Assembly (NCBI GenBank): GCA_902797235.1
Contig: CADBSB010000052.1
Coordinates: 1 to 34,467 of the forward strand
Source: an uncultured Ruminococcus sp.
Lineage (GTDB): Bacteria > Bacillota > Clostridia > Oscillospirales > CAG-272
Direction: 5' to 3'
Length of the DNA: 34,467 bases
The position numbers and the translations under genes are program-made. Positions 24,363-34,390 of this stretch are shown here, in pieces (position 1 is the first letter of the stretch; the number at the start of each line of letters is the position of its first letter). Under the pieces are notes generated by a model. That model ran no database searches, was not told where the DNA came from, and saw only the letters and a list, made by a program, of their open reading frames with translations.

Positions 24363-25142
24363 ATGAAGAAAATAATAACAATGATCCTCGCGGCGATAAT
24401 GGTAGTAGCCTGCATGGCGTTTGCGTCCTGCACCGGCTCGTCCACGCAAGAGAAGGTATTGAACGTTTACACGAACGCGGGCTTTGCTCCGTACGAATAC
24501 CTTGACAGTAACGGCAAGGTCGTCGGCGTTGATATTGACGTCGTCAACTACATAGGCGAAAAGCTCGGCTACAAGGTCGTTATCAACGATATCGAATTCA
24601 ACGCGATACTGAACGAGGTATCGAAGGACAAATACGCCGTAGGCGCCGCCGGCATGAGCAAAAAGGCGGAGCGCGACGAGGAGGCTCTCGCATCCAACGT
24701 ATACGCAACGTCCGTGCAGTACATCATAGCCCCGAAGGGCACGTTTGAAGGCGAAAAGGTCACGCTGGCAGACGCCGTCGCGTACGTCGCCGCCGCAAAT
24801 ATCAAATCGATAGGCGTACAGAAGGGCACCACGGGCGCCGATCTCGTTGCCGAAGGCATCGATGGTACCGACGCGAAAGCCATTGAATACAGCAACGCCA
24901 TTATAGCGTCAAACGACATAGGAACCACGGTATCCGCCGTCGTCATAGACAAGATGCCCGCGGAGGCGATCTGCAAGAATAAGGACACCTTGCAGTGCTG
25001 GTCGCTCGACGCCGAAATGGAATCGTACGTTATGTACTTCAACAAGGACAACGCCGAGCTCGTAGCGGAGGTAAATAAGATACTCGATCAGATGATCAAG
25101 GACGGTATAATAGATCAGTACACCGTAAAGCACAGCAGCTGA
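24363..25142 (+). CDS. Amino-acid ABC transporter, substrate-binding lipoprotein (family 3)
   Basis: The 259-residue protein has a lipoprotein signal with lipobox FASC at Cys23. A family-3 solute-binding fold follows: LNVYTNAGFAPYEYLDSNGK, GVDIDVVNYIGEKLG (about 58-72), VGAAGMSKKAERDEEA (about 92-107) and the hinge IGVQKGTTGADLVAEG (about 152-167). It captures a polar amino acid outside the membrane for the two genes that follow. The ligand is not certain; ArgR-like boxes in the promoter point to arginine or another basic amino acid. Spacing of 32 bases to the permease and the shared promoter make it the first gene of a three-gene operon. Confidence 0.92.
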   Translation: MKKIITMILAAIMVVACMAFASCTGSSTQEKVLNVYTNAGFAPYEYLDSNGKVVGVDIDVVNYIGEKLGYKVVINDIEFNAILNEVSKDKYAVGAAGMSKKAERDEEALASNVYATSVQYIIAPKGTFEGEKVTLADAVAYVAAANIKSIGVQKGTTGADLVAEGIDGTDAKAIEYSNAIIASNDIGTTVSAVVIDKMPAEAICKNKDTLQCWSLDAEMESYVMYFNKDNAELVAEVNKILDQMIKDGIIDQYTVKHSS

Positions 25143-25174
25143 CAATAATAAAAAAACACAAAGGATAAGATAAT

Positions 25175-25882
25175 ATGACTTTTGCGGATAAAATCGCAAA
25201 GCTGTGGGAACTCCGGGGCTTGTTTGCAGAAAGCCTCGGATTATCCCTGTTAATAGCGTTCGGCGCGGTAGTGCTCGGTTTTATAATCGGCGTGCTTCTC
25301 GCCGTCGTGCGCATCGCGCCCAAAACGAACCCCGTTATAAAGGTTCTTGATAAAATAGCCGTAGTTTATATCACGGTGATACGCGGCACGCCGACGCTCG
25401 TACAGCTTTTAATACTGTATAACTCGGTGCTCGTGTCGTTCAAGCGAATGCCGACGAACCTGCTCGTCCCGATCATAGCGTTCGGCATCAACTCCGGCGC
25501 GTACATGGCGGAGATAATCCGTTCCGGCATCAGCGCAGTCGACACGGGACAGATGGAAGCGGGAAGGAGCCTCGGTCTGTCATGGATCACCACCATGCGC
25601 AAGGTAATCATACCGCAGGCTATAAAGACGGTCGTTCCGACCATTTTCAACGAGATAATCATACTCGTAAAGGAAACGTCCGTCGTATCTTACATAGTTT
25701 TAAAGGTCAATTCGGAGCAGAAATGGGATCTGCTCGGTATGGCGGAGAAGCAGGGACTTGCAACGCCCGCGTGCTACCTTGTTTTCCTGTTTTTCGCTGC
25801 CATACTATATCTTGCCGTTGTCATGCTTCTGACGGCGCTGCAGCATTTTATAGAAAGGCGGTTGAAGAAGAATGAACGGTGA
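25175..25882 (+). CDS. Amino-acid ABC transporter, permease
   Basis: The 235-residue protein is a HisM/GlnP-type permease with about five membrane helices. The diagnostic strings are [20 protein letters not shown] (about 61-80), [20 protein letters not shown] (about 109-128), [20 protein letters not shown] (the EAA loop contacting the ATPase, about 130-149) and the following [17 protein letters not shown] single permease gene suggests a homodimer in the membrane. The stop overlaps the ATPase start by 11 bases. Confidence 0.93.
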   Translation: MTFADKIAKLWELRGLFAESLGLSLLIAFGAVVLGFIIGVLLAVVRIAPKTNPVIKVLDKIAVVYITVIRGTPTLVQLLILYNSVLVSFKRMPTNLLVPIIAFGINSGAYMAEIIRSGISAVDTGQMEAGRSLGLSWITTMRKVIIPQAIKTVVPTIFNEIIILVKETSVVSYIVLKVNSEQKWDLLGMAEKQGLATPACYLVFLFFAAILYLAVVMLLTALQHFIERRLKKNER

Positions 25883-26780
25883 CCTTGTAGAGATCAGAGG
25901 GCTTTATAAATATTTCGGTAAGCTTGAAGTATTGAAAGGCGTTTCGTGCGGCGTCAAAAAGGGCGAAAAGGTCGTCGTTTTAGGCGCGTCGGGTTCGGGT
26001 AAGTCTACGATGCTCCGCTGCATGAACCTGCTTGAAAAACCGACGTACGGCGAGGTGTGGTTCGACGGCAATCTGCTTACCCCGGTAGACCCGTACTTAC
26101 ACCCCGACATAATAAAAGCCTCGCGCACCTTCAAAAAGCTGAAAGCGGCGGGCGGCGATGACGGCGAGATAATCGCAAAGATAAAAAAAGAGGATCTGCT
26201 GCACGAAAAGCACGAGGGCGGGGAATACTCCGCGCTGATGAAAAGCTTTCACAAGGAGCATTATCTGAACGAAAACCTCGCGCGCGCCAAAATGGGCATG
26301 GTCTTCCAGCACTTCAATCTGTTCAACAATCTGACGGTTTTGCAGAACATGACGCTCGCGCCGCTTGAGCTGAAGTTGAAATCAAAGGAGGAGGCGACGG
26401 CGCAGGCGATGGAGCTGCTCGGCAAGATCGGACTTGTCGACAAGGCGAATTCGTACCCGTCGACGCTGTCGGGCGGGCAGAAGCAGAGGATAGCGATCGT
26501 AAGATCGCTCTGCATGGACCCGCAGGTCATGCTTTTCGACGAGCCGACGTCCGCGCTCGACCCCGAAATGGTAGGAGAAGTGCTCGAGCTTATGAAACGG
26601 CTGGCGGAAGCGGGTATGACGATGATGGTCGTCACGCACGAGATAGGCTTCGCACGCGAGGTCGCGGACAGGGTGCTGTTCATGTCGGACGGCGTCATAG
26701 CCGAGAGCGGCACACCGTCGGAGGTCTTCGACCACCCGCAGACGCAGGCGGCGCAGCAGTTTTTGAGCAGCGTGCTGTAA
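25872..26780 (+). CDS. Amino-acid ABC transporter, ATP-binding protein with an insertion
   Basis: The 302-residue ATPase powers uptake. It has Walker [10 protein letters not shown] (residues 38-46), Q-loop [10 protein letters not shown] (142-151), signature LSGGQKQR (about 200-207), Walker [13 protein letters not shown] (about 220-231) and the H-loop VTHE (about 254-257). Relatives are about 240-255 residues. The extra length lies between Walker A and the Q-loop: roughly 50 added residues (about 75-137) containing [20 protein letters not shown], charged and probably helical. The reading frame runs smoothly through it, so it is not a frameshift. The start overlaps the permease by 11 bases. A terminator follows 18 bases after the stop. 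Confidence 0.92.
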   Translation: MNGDLVEIRGLYKYFGKLEVLKGVSCGVKKGEKVVVLGASGSGKSTMLRCMNLLEKPTYGEVWFDGNLLTPVDPYLHPDIIKASRTFKKLKAAGGDDGEIIAKIKKEDLLHEKHEGGEYSALMKSFHKEHYLNENLARAKMGMVFQHFNLFNNLTVLQNMTLAPLELKLKSKEEATAQAMELLGKIGLVDKANSYPSTLSGGQKQRIAIVRSLCMDPQVMLFDEPTSALDPEMVGEVLELMKRLAEAGMTMMVVTHEIGFAREVADRVLFMSDGVIAESGTPSEVFDHPQTQAAQQFLSSVL

Positions 26781-26798
26781 ATTAAGAGTTCAAAATTA

Positions 26799-26828
26799 AG
26801 ACGGGAGCTTTCCCGTCTGATTTTTTAT
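26799..26828 (+). terminator. Intrinsic terminator of the amino-acid ABC operon
   Basis: AGACGGGA (26799-26806) pairs perfectly with TCCCGTCT (26811-26818) around GCTT, followed by GATTTTTTAT. Confidence 0.93.
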
Positions 26829-26959
26829 AAGTATATGACAGATGCCGCAAAAGCCCCGAAAAGTGCGCTTTGCGCACACGATTCGCCGGTTTCACCGAAA
26901 CGCTGATTTTTTGAAAATTTAAATATTATGTAAATTATTTGCGCGTGTCAGTTTTATAC
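26829..26959. other. Intergenic stretch without a gene
   Basis: No coding frame is supported here. A small perfect hairpin GTGCGC-TTT-GCGCAC (26863-26877) and a weaker CGGT/ACCG stem followed by a T-run near 26905 are the only structures seen. Base composition changes from GC-rich to AT-rich across this stretch, immediately before the helicase promoter. Confidence 0.5.
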
Positions 26960-26988
26960 TTGACAAAAATAAATATTAAATATATAAT
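26960..26988 (+). promoter_or_regulatory. Full-consensus promoter of the helicase gene
   Basis: TTGACA (26960-26965), a 17-base spacer and TATAAT (26983-26988) match the vegetative consensus exactly. The leader is about 85 bases and AT-rich, ending with AAAGGAAAG before the ATG at 27079. Confidence 0.9.
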
Positions 26989-27078
26989 ATACAAGGATAA
27001 TTGTTTTTAAAATTATAGACTCATGTTTATAAAAAACTGCATTCTGTAATGATTGTAAATAGCTAAAAAGGAAAGATA

Positions 27079-30000
27079 ATGAGCTTGTTTTCAAGACTAT
27101 TCAAAAAAGATCCTAATAAAGAGCAACAGAAAGAAGTACAGCGTGAATGCCGGGAATACTCGGAGCTCAAATCATTCATGGATACTTTTGCATATTCAGA
27201 TCACTACGTTGCAAAAAGTGAATACCTTTCAAAATTATCAAAATATAAGAAAACAGTCGATTTTTTCAACATTTTAAAAAACAGCGGCACTCTTAAAGTA
27301 TATTGCAGAGATAATTATCTAAGTGAAATAGAAATCCTTCAAACGCTTTCCAGATATGATTCGTTTGAATCGATTATCGATTCGCAAAACGAACAGTATG
27401 TTATATGTAAAATGGATTCGGAGAAGAAGTATCTTGATGGTATTCTTCTTGAATGCGATCCGAAAATCAGATTGGATGACGATCAAAGACGGGTCGTAAT
27501 TACAGATGAGGATTACTGTTTAGTAATTGCTGGTGCCGGCGCCGGAAAAACAACTACTGTGGCGGCGAAAGTCAAATACCTTGTTGAAAAACAAAACATT
27601 AAACCAGAACAAATACTAGTTATTTCCTTCACTAATAAAGCGGTAAACGAGCTTAAACAGCGGATAAACGAGGATTTGCATATAGAGTGCCCGATTGCAA
27701 CATTTCATTCGACGGGAAACGCAATTTTACGTAAGCAACATCCTGAAAAACTAAATATAGTTGATGATTCAAAACTGTATTATGTAATTCAAGATTATTT
27801 GAAAGGCTCAATATTAAGAAGCGAAAACACAGTAAATAATCTGATTATGTTTTTTGCGTCATATTTTGATGCTCCGTATGAGGGAGATGATCTGAATAAG
27901 TTTTTCAACAATATTGCAAAATCTAATTTTTCTACGATGCGGAGCGAAATAACGGATTTTCAGCGTCAGGTAATTGATACGCGAACAAAAAAATCCGTTA
28001 CTATCCAAAGCGAGATAATGCGTTCAAATCAAGAGGTTGAAATCGCAAACTTTTTGTATTTGAATAATATTGATTACGATTATGAGCCGCTGTATCAATA
28101 CGATATACCTCTTTCGCATAAACCTTACACTCCCGATTTTGTAATTCGCCAAGGCGATAAAATCGCGTATATCGAACATTTCGGCATTACGGAAGACGGG
28201 AAAAGCAATCGTTTTAGTTCAGACGAACTGGAGATATATAAAAAAGCTATCAAAGATAAAATTCAGATTCATAAAAAACACGGTACTGTTTTAATTTACA
28301 CGTTTTCATCATTTAAAGATGGAAGAACTATCAGTGAACATTTAAGGGAAAAACTTGAATCTGCCGGATTTAATCTCACTCCGAGATCAAATAAAGAAAT
28401 CATGGAAAAACTTGTATCATCGGAGGAAAACCGATATATCCGCAAACTTGTTGCTTTAATATGCAGATTTATCGCAAATTTTAAAACGAATGGCTATACC
28501 GCGGATGAATTCAACAGGATGTATCATTCTACGCAGAATGTTCGTACTCGCCTGTTCCTTGATATTTGCGGTGACTGTTATAATGAATATCAAAGATATT
28601 TGAAGGAAAACGATTCTGTTGATTTTCAGGATATGATAAATGAATCTTCACGAATCCTTCGTGAAGTAAAAGAAATGAAGCAGAAACTCGATTTTAAATA
28701 TATTATAGTTGATGAATATCAAGATATATCCCGTCAGAGATTCGACCTTGTTTCAGCCTTGCACGATGTTTGTGACGCTAAAATTATAGCGGTCGGAGAC
28801 GATTGGCAGTCGATTTATGCGTTCAGCGGCTCGGATATAACTCTTTTTACAAAGTTTTATGAAAAAATGGGCTATGCGAAACTTTTGAAGATTGTTAATA
28901 CGTATCGCAATTCACAGGAATTAATAGATATAGCCGGTAATTTTATTCAGAAAAATTCAGAGCAGATTCAAAAAGAACTGATATCGCATAAAAACGTAAG
29001 TGATCCGGTTATAATATATACTTATGACAGCACTAAAAAAGACGCCAAAGGAGATAACAGAAGCGGTGTTGGTTATGCAATCGCACATGCTGTTGAGGTT
29101 GCTCTTGAGCAGATTATAGAATATAACAAAGCAGAGGGAAAGCCTTATGGATCGTCGATCCTCTTACTCGGAAGGTTCAATTTCGACGGCGACAGGCTAG
29201 AGAGGACGGGCCTTTTTGAATTTCAAAAATACGGGAACAAGTTAAAGTCTGTTAAATTTCCAAAATTGAATATAACTTTTATGACCGTTCACTCCTCAAA
29301 AGGACTTGGATACGATAACGTAATTGTTATCAACGGCCGTAACGAAACTTACGGTTTTCCGTCAAAAATTGAAGATGATCCTGTTCTTGCATATGTTATA
29401 AAAGAAGATCATTCAATAGACTATGCAGAGGAACGGCGTCTTTTCTACGTTGCTATGACGAGAACAAAAAACAGGGTTTTCTTCATTGCGCCGGAACAGA
29501 ACCCGTCTGAGTTTTTGCTTGAAATAAAGCATGATTATAAAAATGTGGTTTTGAAAGGCGAATGGAACGAGGATCCGAATGAGATACCTAATTTTAAAAA
29601 AACGTGTCCCATGTGCGGATATCCTATGCAACTTCGTTATAAAAGCTCGTACGGGCTTCGTCTGTTATTATGTACAAATGAACCGGAAATCTGCGATTTT
29701 ATGACAAACGAGTACAAAGCGGGAAAACTCTCTATAATTAAATGCGACCAATGCCGCGACGGGTTTTTAATTGTTAAGCCTGCAAAAGGCGGAGATTTTT
29801 TTCTTGGTTGTACTAATTATAAAAACGATGGGACCGGTTGTGCAAGAACTATGCCGAGAAAGTATTTCTATCAATACATGGGTATTAAGGACGAAACGCC
29901 AGCGCAACCGCTCAAAATAAAAAAGGGTATTGATATTAAACCGAGAGAATCAAGTAAGATAATTCCGGTATCGGCAGGCAAAAATGAATTGCCAAAACAG

Positions 30001-30429
30001 ATTTACGATCCGATAGAGAAAGCGAATATCAAAACTAAAAATATTAGGATCGAGGTCACAAACGAGAATATACATACTATTTTGCAATGTTTGGCGGATA
30101 TAAGTGAAAAGCATTTTTACGGGGTCACGATTTTAACAGATGTTTTGCACGGATCGCAGAATAAAAAAATCAAAGAGAAAAAACTTGACAGTACAAGTAA
30201 ATACGGAAGCCTTGCGAAGCTTAGACGTGAAGAAATAGTAATTATGATAGAATGGCTGATTAAGAAAAAATACATACACCAAACAAAAGGCGAATATCCC
30301 GTTTTGCATTTGACATATGACGGATTGCATTACAGCGAAACTATTTCAGAGAATAAAGTCAGGTATCTTATAAAGAAACTTGACGACGACTCAATTAGTG
30401 AAGAAATTTATACTTCTGAAAACAACTGA
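27079..30429 (+). CDS. UvrD-like SF1 helicase with embedded nuclease-like, zinc-finger and RQC domains
   Basis: This 1116-residue protein shows the SF1A helicase motifs: Walker A AGAGAGKTT (151-159), VISFTNKAVNELKQR (motif Ia, about 181-195), Walker B VDEYQD (544-549), GDDWQSIYAFSG (motif III, about 572-583), TVHSSKGLGYDNVIV (motif V) and EERRLFYVAMTRTK (motif VI). Between Ia and II, residues ~310-440 hold a PD-(D/E)XK-like insertion with Glu321, PDF at 351-353 and YIEHFG at 363-368. After the motor come two topoisomerase-type zinc fingers (from C843xxC846, about 843-940) and a C-terminal RQC winged helix (about 995-1090; TILTDVLHGSQNKKIKE, then LDSTSKYGSLAKLRREE) as in RecQ. It should unwind, and perhaps cut, damaged or foreign DNA. 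The gene is visibly more A+T-rich than its neighbours and has its own promoter, which suggests transfer. Confidence 0.88.
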   Translation: MSLFSRLFKKDPNKEQQKEVQRECREYSELKSFMDTFAYSDHYVAKSEYLSKLSKYKKTVDFFNILKNSGTLKVYCRDNYLSEIEILQTLSRYDSFESIIDSQNEQYVICKMDSEKKYLDGILLECDPKIRLDDDQRRVVITDEDYCLVIAGAGAGKTTTVAAKVKYLVEKQNIKPEQILVISFTNKAVNELKQRINEDLHIECPIATFHSTGNAILRKQHPEKLNIVDDSKLYYVIQDYLKGSILRSENTVNNLIMFFASYFDAPYEGDDLNKFFNNIAKSNFSTMRSEITDFQRQVIDTRTKKSVTIQSEIMRSNQEVEIANFLYLNNIDYDYEPLYQYDIPLSHKPYTPDFVIRQGDKIAYIEHFGITEDGKSNRFSSDELEIYKKAIKDKIQIHKKHGTVLIYTFSSFKDGRTISEHLREKLESAGFNLTPRSNKEIMEKLVSSEENRYIRKLVALICRFIANFKTNGYTADEFNRMYHSTQNVRTRLFLDICGDCYNEYQRYLKENDSVDFQDMINESSRILREVKEMKQKLDFKYIIVDEYQDISRQRFDLVSALHDVCDAKIIAVGDDWQSIYAFSGSDITLFTKFYEKMGYAKLLKIVNTYRNSQELIDIAGNFIQKNSEQIQKELISHKNVSDPVIIYTYDSTKKDAKGDNRSGVGYAIAHAVEVALEQIIEYNKAEGKPYGSSILLLGRFNFDGDRLERTGLFEFQKYGNKLKSVKFPKLNITFMTVHSSKGLGYDNVIVINGRNETYGFPSKIEDDPVLAYVIKEDHSIDYAEERRLFYVAMTRTKNRVFFIAPEQNPSEFLLEIKHDYKNVVLKGEWNEDPNEIPNFKKTCPMCGYPMQLRYKSSYGLRLLLCTNEPEICDFMTNEYKAGKLSIIKCDQCRDGFLIVKPAKGGDFFLGCTNYKNDGTGCARTMPRKYFYQYMGIKDETPAQPLKIKKGIDIKPRESSKIIPVSAGKNELPKQIYDPIEKANIKTKNIRIEVTNENIHTILQCLADISEKHFYGVTILTDVLHGSQNKKIKEKKLDSTSKYGSLAKLRREEIVIMIEWLIKKKYIHQTKGEYPVLHLTYDGLHYSETISENKVRYLIKKLDDDSISEEIYTSENN

Positions 30430-30486
30430 ATTGGTAGTAAGATTTTTTAGAACATAATTAGAAATTTTATATAAAAGAAAGGTAAC

Positions 30487-33400
30487 ATGATGAAAAACAA
30501 CGTAAAAAGGATCATAGCCGCGGTTTTGTGCGCGGTCATGACAGTATCGCTTCTGCCGCTGTCCGTGTTTTCGGTATCGGTTGACGATAAGATCGAGATG
30601 ACGGCGGGCGAGATAATTTACGGCTTTGCCGCGGACGCAATCTCTTACTTTGAAAACGACGCCGAGATAGCGTTTATAAATGATAGCGGCGACCTGTGCG
30701 CGCTGAAGGCGGGTGAGACCGTTATAGAGGTGACGGATCAGGACTGGGTAACGACAGAATACACCGTTACCGTTTTCGAATACGACGACGGATCGCCCGT
30801 AGTTGGCAATCTTAAGCTTCTTGCGCGCTATAACGACAGTATGGCGTTTTACGACGGCCACGTATATCTCCTCTTTACGTCGTATCAGGACGGCGTTACG
30901 ATAGCCGTGGACGATCTGTACGCGGGTTACGAGTTATCTGACTGGTATTACGCCGATATAAACGAGGATATATCGTACGGCTCAAATCACACAGGCAGCT
31001 ATACCGACGATTATTTTACGTTCAGAGACGATATGACCGCCGTTACGCTTGACAGAGGGCAGATCGTCACTATCGGTATGTACCGCGGCTTCGATCTGTC
31101 GATACCCGAGGTCGCGCTCGGCGCGATAGGTTACAGCTCCGTATGGTCTGAGCTTGAGGCGGCGGGCAAGACCGCCGTGGTCGAATCGATACTCAGTATG
31201 GTATTCGACGGCAAATTATCGCTTGAAAACGCGCTTGTTCAGCTTCTTACGCTTGCGATAGAGATAAAGGTCGATCCCGCCAAATTCTTAGACGGCGAAA
31301 TGTCGGGCGGCGTTTGCTTCAACAGGGAATTATACAATCAGAAGCTTGAATGGGACCAGTACGATAACGTTACGTACGAGCTTGATATAACCGAAAATCA
31401 GCTGAACGCGCTGGTCGACAGCCTTAGCGGCAATTTAAACAGATTCTCTCTGTTCAATAACAGCTGCGCGACCGTAGCGCTCAGAGCCTGGAACGCCGCG
31501 CTCGGTTACAGAGACGGCGATGTGACTTCATATTACCTTGATCCTCAGGGCGAAGGCATCCTTTCGATCATGGACGCGCCGAAGACGGTGAGAGAAGAGA
31601 TAGAGATAAAGCTCCCCGGCTGTTACATAAATGATTCTTATTACGTTGAAGAGCCGGACGCCGGTTTTGAGGATGAAACGGGCTGGGTCTACGTAAGCGC
31701 ACCCGAAAAGGTAAGTCCGCTTACACTCAACTACACGGTAAATAACGGCGTGCTGCTCGACACGGACAAAACAAAACCGTCCGAACTTATTAAAGCCGTA
31801 AAGGGCGACAAAAAGATAGTTTATAACAAAGACGGGCAGATCGTGGATATCGCAATAAACACGACGGATATGGACGGCGCTGTCTTTGTCAACAAAATAG
31901 ACCTTGATATAAACGGAGAGGTGATAACGGCTGACGAAAACACCGAGTTTGAAGAGGGCATCTGGTTAAAGGTCGCGCTCAACTGGGAAGACGACGAGGG
32001 GCTTTACGATTATTACGTAGTCGACGCCGACGGAAACGTTTTGCCGAGCGAATATGACGGAGAATATATGTCGTTTCTGTGCCGCTCTGTACCTCAGTCG
32101 TTCAAGATCGTCAAGAGCACCGAAGGCTCTTTGAACATATTGCAGACGACAGTGATAAACGAGGACAACGCAGGCTTAAACGTTTACGTCTATTACTATG
32201 ACGATAACGGTGAGAAGGTCATATTAGACGATATAGCGGAGGTTTACGCCGGAACGGTCGTTTACGTGTACGTCAGTACCGATTACAGCGATTTCGACCA
32301 CTGCGTAACGTCCATGACCTTAAACGGCTGGGATATACTTGAACCCATGTATTTTGACGAAGACGAGAACGCTTACGGCTTTGATATGGAGTACGGTTAC
32401 GTAAGACTGAGGATAACGTACGAGAGGGCGGAGTTTGAGCTGTTAGGTCACGACGTGATACAGATGCTCACAGACGATTGCGTCGATCTGTCCGAATACG
32501 TCAGACTGACCTCCAAGGGCAGAGATATCACCGACAAGCTGATGTACTTCTATTACGACTACGTAAACGACGAATCATCCAAAAAGTACGGGTCGTTTAT
32601 TTACGGGGAAAAAGAAACGTACGCTCTCGTTATGGTGTTCGCGCCCGGCAACGCGATGCTCGGCAAGGTGTTCCTGTTTGAGATCTATGACGACTATGAC
32701 GACCTTGTAAAGATAACGTACTCAGACGATATAGCGGACAAAATAACCGTCGGGTATTCGGTCGACGGTGCGGAAGGCCATTTCTACGAGATACCATACT
32801 CCGGCTATATGATACCGAAGGGCTCGCCTGTAAGAGTAAACGCGGCGCAGAATGACGGCACGGTCATATCCCTGGTAAACTGCAACGTCTTCTCCTTCAT
32901 GTCGCCCTACGAGATAAAGTATATTTACGACGATACGAATATAATTGTCACGTTTACGGAAGCGGAGATCACCGGTATGCCGAATTCGGTACATCTTGAT
33001 TCTGAGGATGATACGTATCAGCTTGACTTAAAGACAAAATACAAAGGCGTACTTTCGCTGATCCCCGTATATGACGATACAATATATTACAGAACCACCG
33101 ATCCTTTGATAACGGTGGACAAAAACGGTCTTATCACGGTAACGGGCGAGATACCGGAAGGCGGCGCGTCAGCGTACGTTATAGCGACGGCGGGATACAG
33201 CAACGGAGGCGTATACGCATACTGCAAGGTGACGTTAGGCGACTACGACGGCGACCGCATAGTCGGATCCGCGACGATATACGCCTGCTCTGTCAGACCC
33301 GATTCGATCATAAATCACAGCAGCTTCGTGTTCACGACGTACGAGGACGTCGATCTTGATATAAGCTATTACAGGTACGACAAGCCGACACAGAAAATGA

Positions 33401-34362
33401 TAGATCTTTTGAGGGATTATTATGAAAATCCCGAGAATTATCCGTCCGATCCGGTGCTTTACAGCGATGAAATAGAGCTGGACGACCGCGAAGCTTACTT
33501 TGAGAAGATATCCGGTTATCCCGAAGCGGAGCCGGAGACGATATCGCTTAAAGCGGGAGAGACGATATCTATTTCAAACGCCGGGTACGGTCCCGTGGAT
33601 CTGGAAATGGTTTTGAACATTTTAGCGTGCAGTCCGGTGGCGCAGACCGAAAGCTTTGCGAAGCTTATCGGAATGTCCGCGATCTATAAGGTGAACGGAA
33701 CACTTGAAGGACCCGAGATATACGACAGCTTCTTTGAAACGCTTGCCTTTATACACGACTATAACGAATATACCGGCGGGTTTGCTCTTGACGGTATAAT
33801 CGACGGCGGAAGGTACGTAAACCGTGAAATGTATAATCAGTTTGCTCAAAATTACCTCCAGACGCCGAATAATTATTATACGGTGGAGATCACCGCGGAT
33901 GAGCTTGCGATGCTGAAGCTTTACCTTGCCGATCCCGATGAAAACTATTATTCCGCCTTCGGCAACAACTGCGCTTTTTCAACGGCAGTGATGTGGAACA
34001 TAGTGACGTTTGACAGACCGGAGCTTAACGTCAACGGCAATTTGACGGGCTTGGCGAGCGATCCGTTTTCACTTTACTTTGAGCTGTTATATATTCGTCT
34101 GTTCAAAAAGGATCTTGACGGCGAGGGCGGTACGGATTTCTATCCGCGTCCGATAGACTTTGACTACTACGAGGAAGAAGACGAAAGCCTTAAATACGAT
34201 ATAAACGGCGACGGAAAAGTGAACAACAAGGATGTAGTTGCTCTGTTCAGGTACGTGTCGGACGACGACGTAGACGTGGTACTGTCAAGACTTGACGTGA
34301 ACGGCGACGGAAAAGCTAACAACAAGGACGTTGTGGCTCTGTTCAGGATAGTTTCCGAATAA
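30487..34362 (+). CDS. Large secreted protein with two His...Cys domains, Ig-like regions and dockerin
   Basis: The 1291-residue protein has a signal peptide (about 1-33). A first Ig-like (BIG2-type) stretch (about 38-98) leads to domain copy 1, with His125 in YDGHVYLLFTSYQDG and Cys327 in NNSCATVALRAWN. A beta-rich middle with a second BIG2-like unit (about 850-920, YRTTDPLITVDKNGLITVTG) precedes copy 2, with His944 in INHSSFVFTTYEDVD and Cys1162 in GNNCAFSTAVMWN. The copies also share NREMYNQ/NRELYNQ and a T-x-E/D-L-D/E-ITE/ADELA block. The His-then-Cys order and N-x-C-A-x(3)-A-x-W context suggest a papain/NlpC-like or DUF4105-like hydrolase or transferase. Two dockerin repeats (NGDGKVNNKDVVALF and NGDGKANNKDVVALF) end it. 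The role is unknown. GAAAGG precedes the ATG at 30487; ATG at 30490 is equally possible. Confidence 0.8.
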   Translation: MMKNNVKRIIAAVLCAVMTVSLLPLSVFSVSVDDKIEMTAGEIIYGFAADAISYFENDAEIAFINDSGDLCALKAGETVIEVTDQDWVTTEYTVTVFEYDDGSPVVGNLKLLARYNDSMAFYDGHVYLLFTSYQDGVTIAVDDLYAGYELSDWYYADINEDISYGSNHTGSYTDDYFTFRDDMTAVTLDRGQIVTIGMYRGFDLSIPEVALGAIGYSSVWSELEAAGKTAVVESILSMVFDGKLSLENALVQLLTLAIEIKVDPAKFLDGEMSGGVCFNRELYNQKLEWDQYDNVTYELDITENQLNALVDSLSGNLNRFSLFNNSCATVALRAWNAALGYRDGDVTSYYLDPQGEGILSIMDAPKTVREEIEIKLPGCYINDSYYVEEPDAGFEDETGWVYVSAPEKVSPLTLNYTVNNGVLLDTDKTKPSELIKAVKGDKKIVYNKDGQIVDIAINTTDMDGAVFVNKIDLDINGEVITADENTEFEEGIWLKVALNWEDDEGLYDYYVVDADGNVLPSEYDGEYMSFLCRSVPQSFKIVKSTEGSLNILQTTVINEDNAGLNVYVYYYDDNGEKVILDDIAEVYAGTVVYVYVSTDYSDFDHCVTSMTLNGWDILEPMYFDEDENAYGFDMEYGYVRLRITYERAEFELLGHDVIQMLTDDCVDLSEYVRLTSKGRDITDKLMYFYYDYVNDESSKKYGSFIYGEKETYALVMVFAPGNAMLGKVFLFEIYDDYDDLVKITYSDDIADKITVGYSVDGAEGHFYEIPYSGYMIPKGSPVRVNAAQNDGTVISLVNCNVFSFMSPYEIKYIYDDTNIIVTFTEAEITGMPNSVHLDSEDDTYQLDLKTKYKGVLSLIPVYDDTIYYRTTDPLITVDKNGLITVTGEIPEGGASAYVIATAGYSNGGVYAYCKVTLGDYDGDRIVGSATIYACSVRPDSIINHSSFVFTTYEDVDLDISYYRYDKPTQKMIDLLRDYYENPENYPSDPVLYSDEIELDDREAYFEKISGYPEAEPETISLKAGETISISNAGYGPVDLEMVLNILACSPVAQTESFAKLIGMSAIYKVNGTLEGPEIYDSFFETLAFIHDYNEYTGGFALDGIIDGGRYVNREMYNQFAQNYLQTPNNYYTVEITADELAMLKLYLADPDENYYSAFGNNCAFSTAVMWNIVTFDRPELNVNGNLTGLASDPFSLYFELLYIRLFKKDLDGEGGTDFYPRPIDFDYYEEEDESLKYDINGDGKVNNKDVVALFRYVSDDDVDVVLSRLDVNGDGKANNKDVVALFRIVSE

Positions 34363-34390
34363 CGTAAACAAAAAAAGCCGGTCGGCGGGA

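Noticed and set aside
34195..34362. Evidence for a cellulosome
   Set aside because: One dockerin-bearing protein without any cohesin or cellulase in the window does not show a cellulosome; dockerins occur in other secreted proteins.
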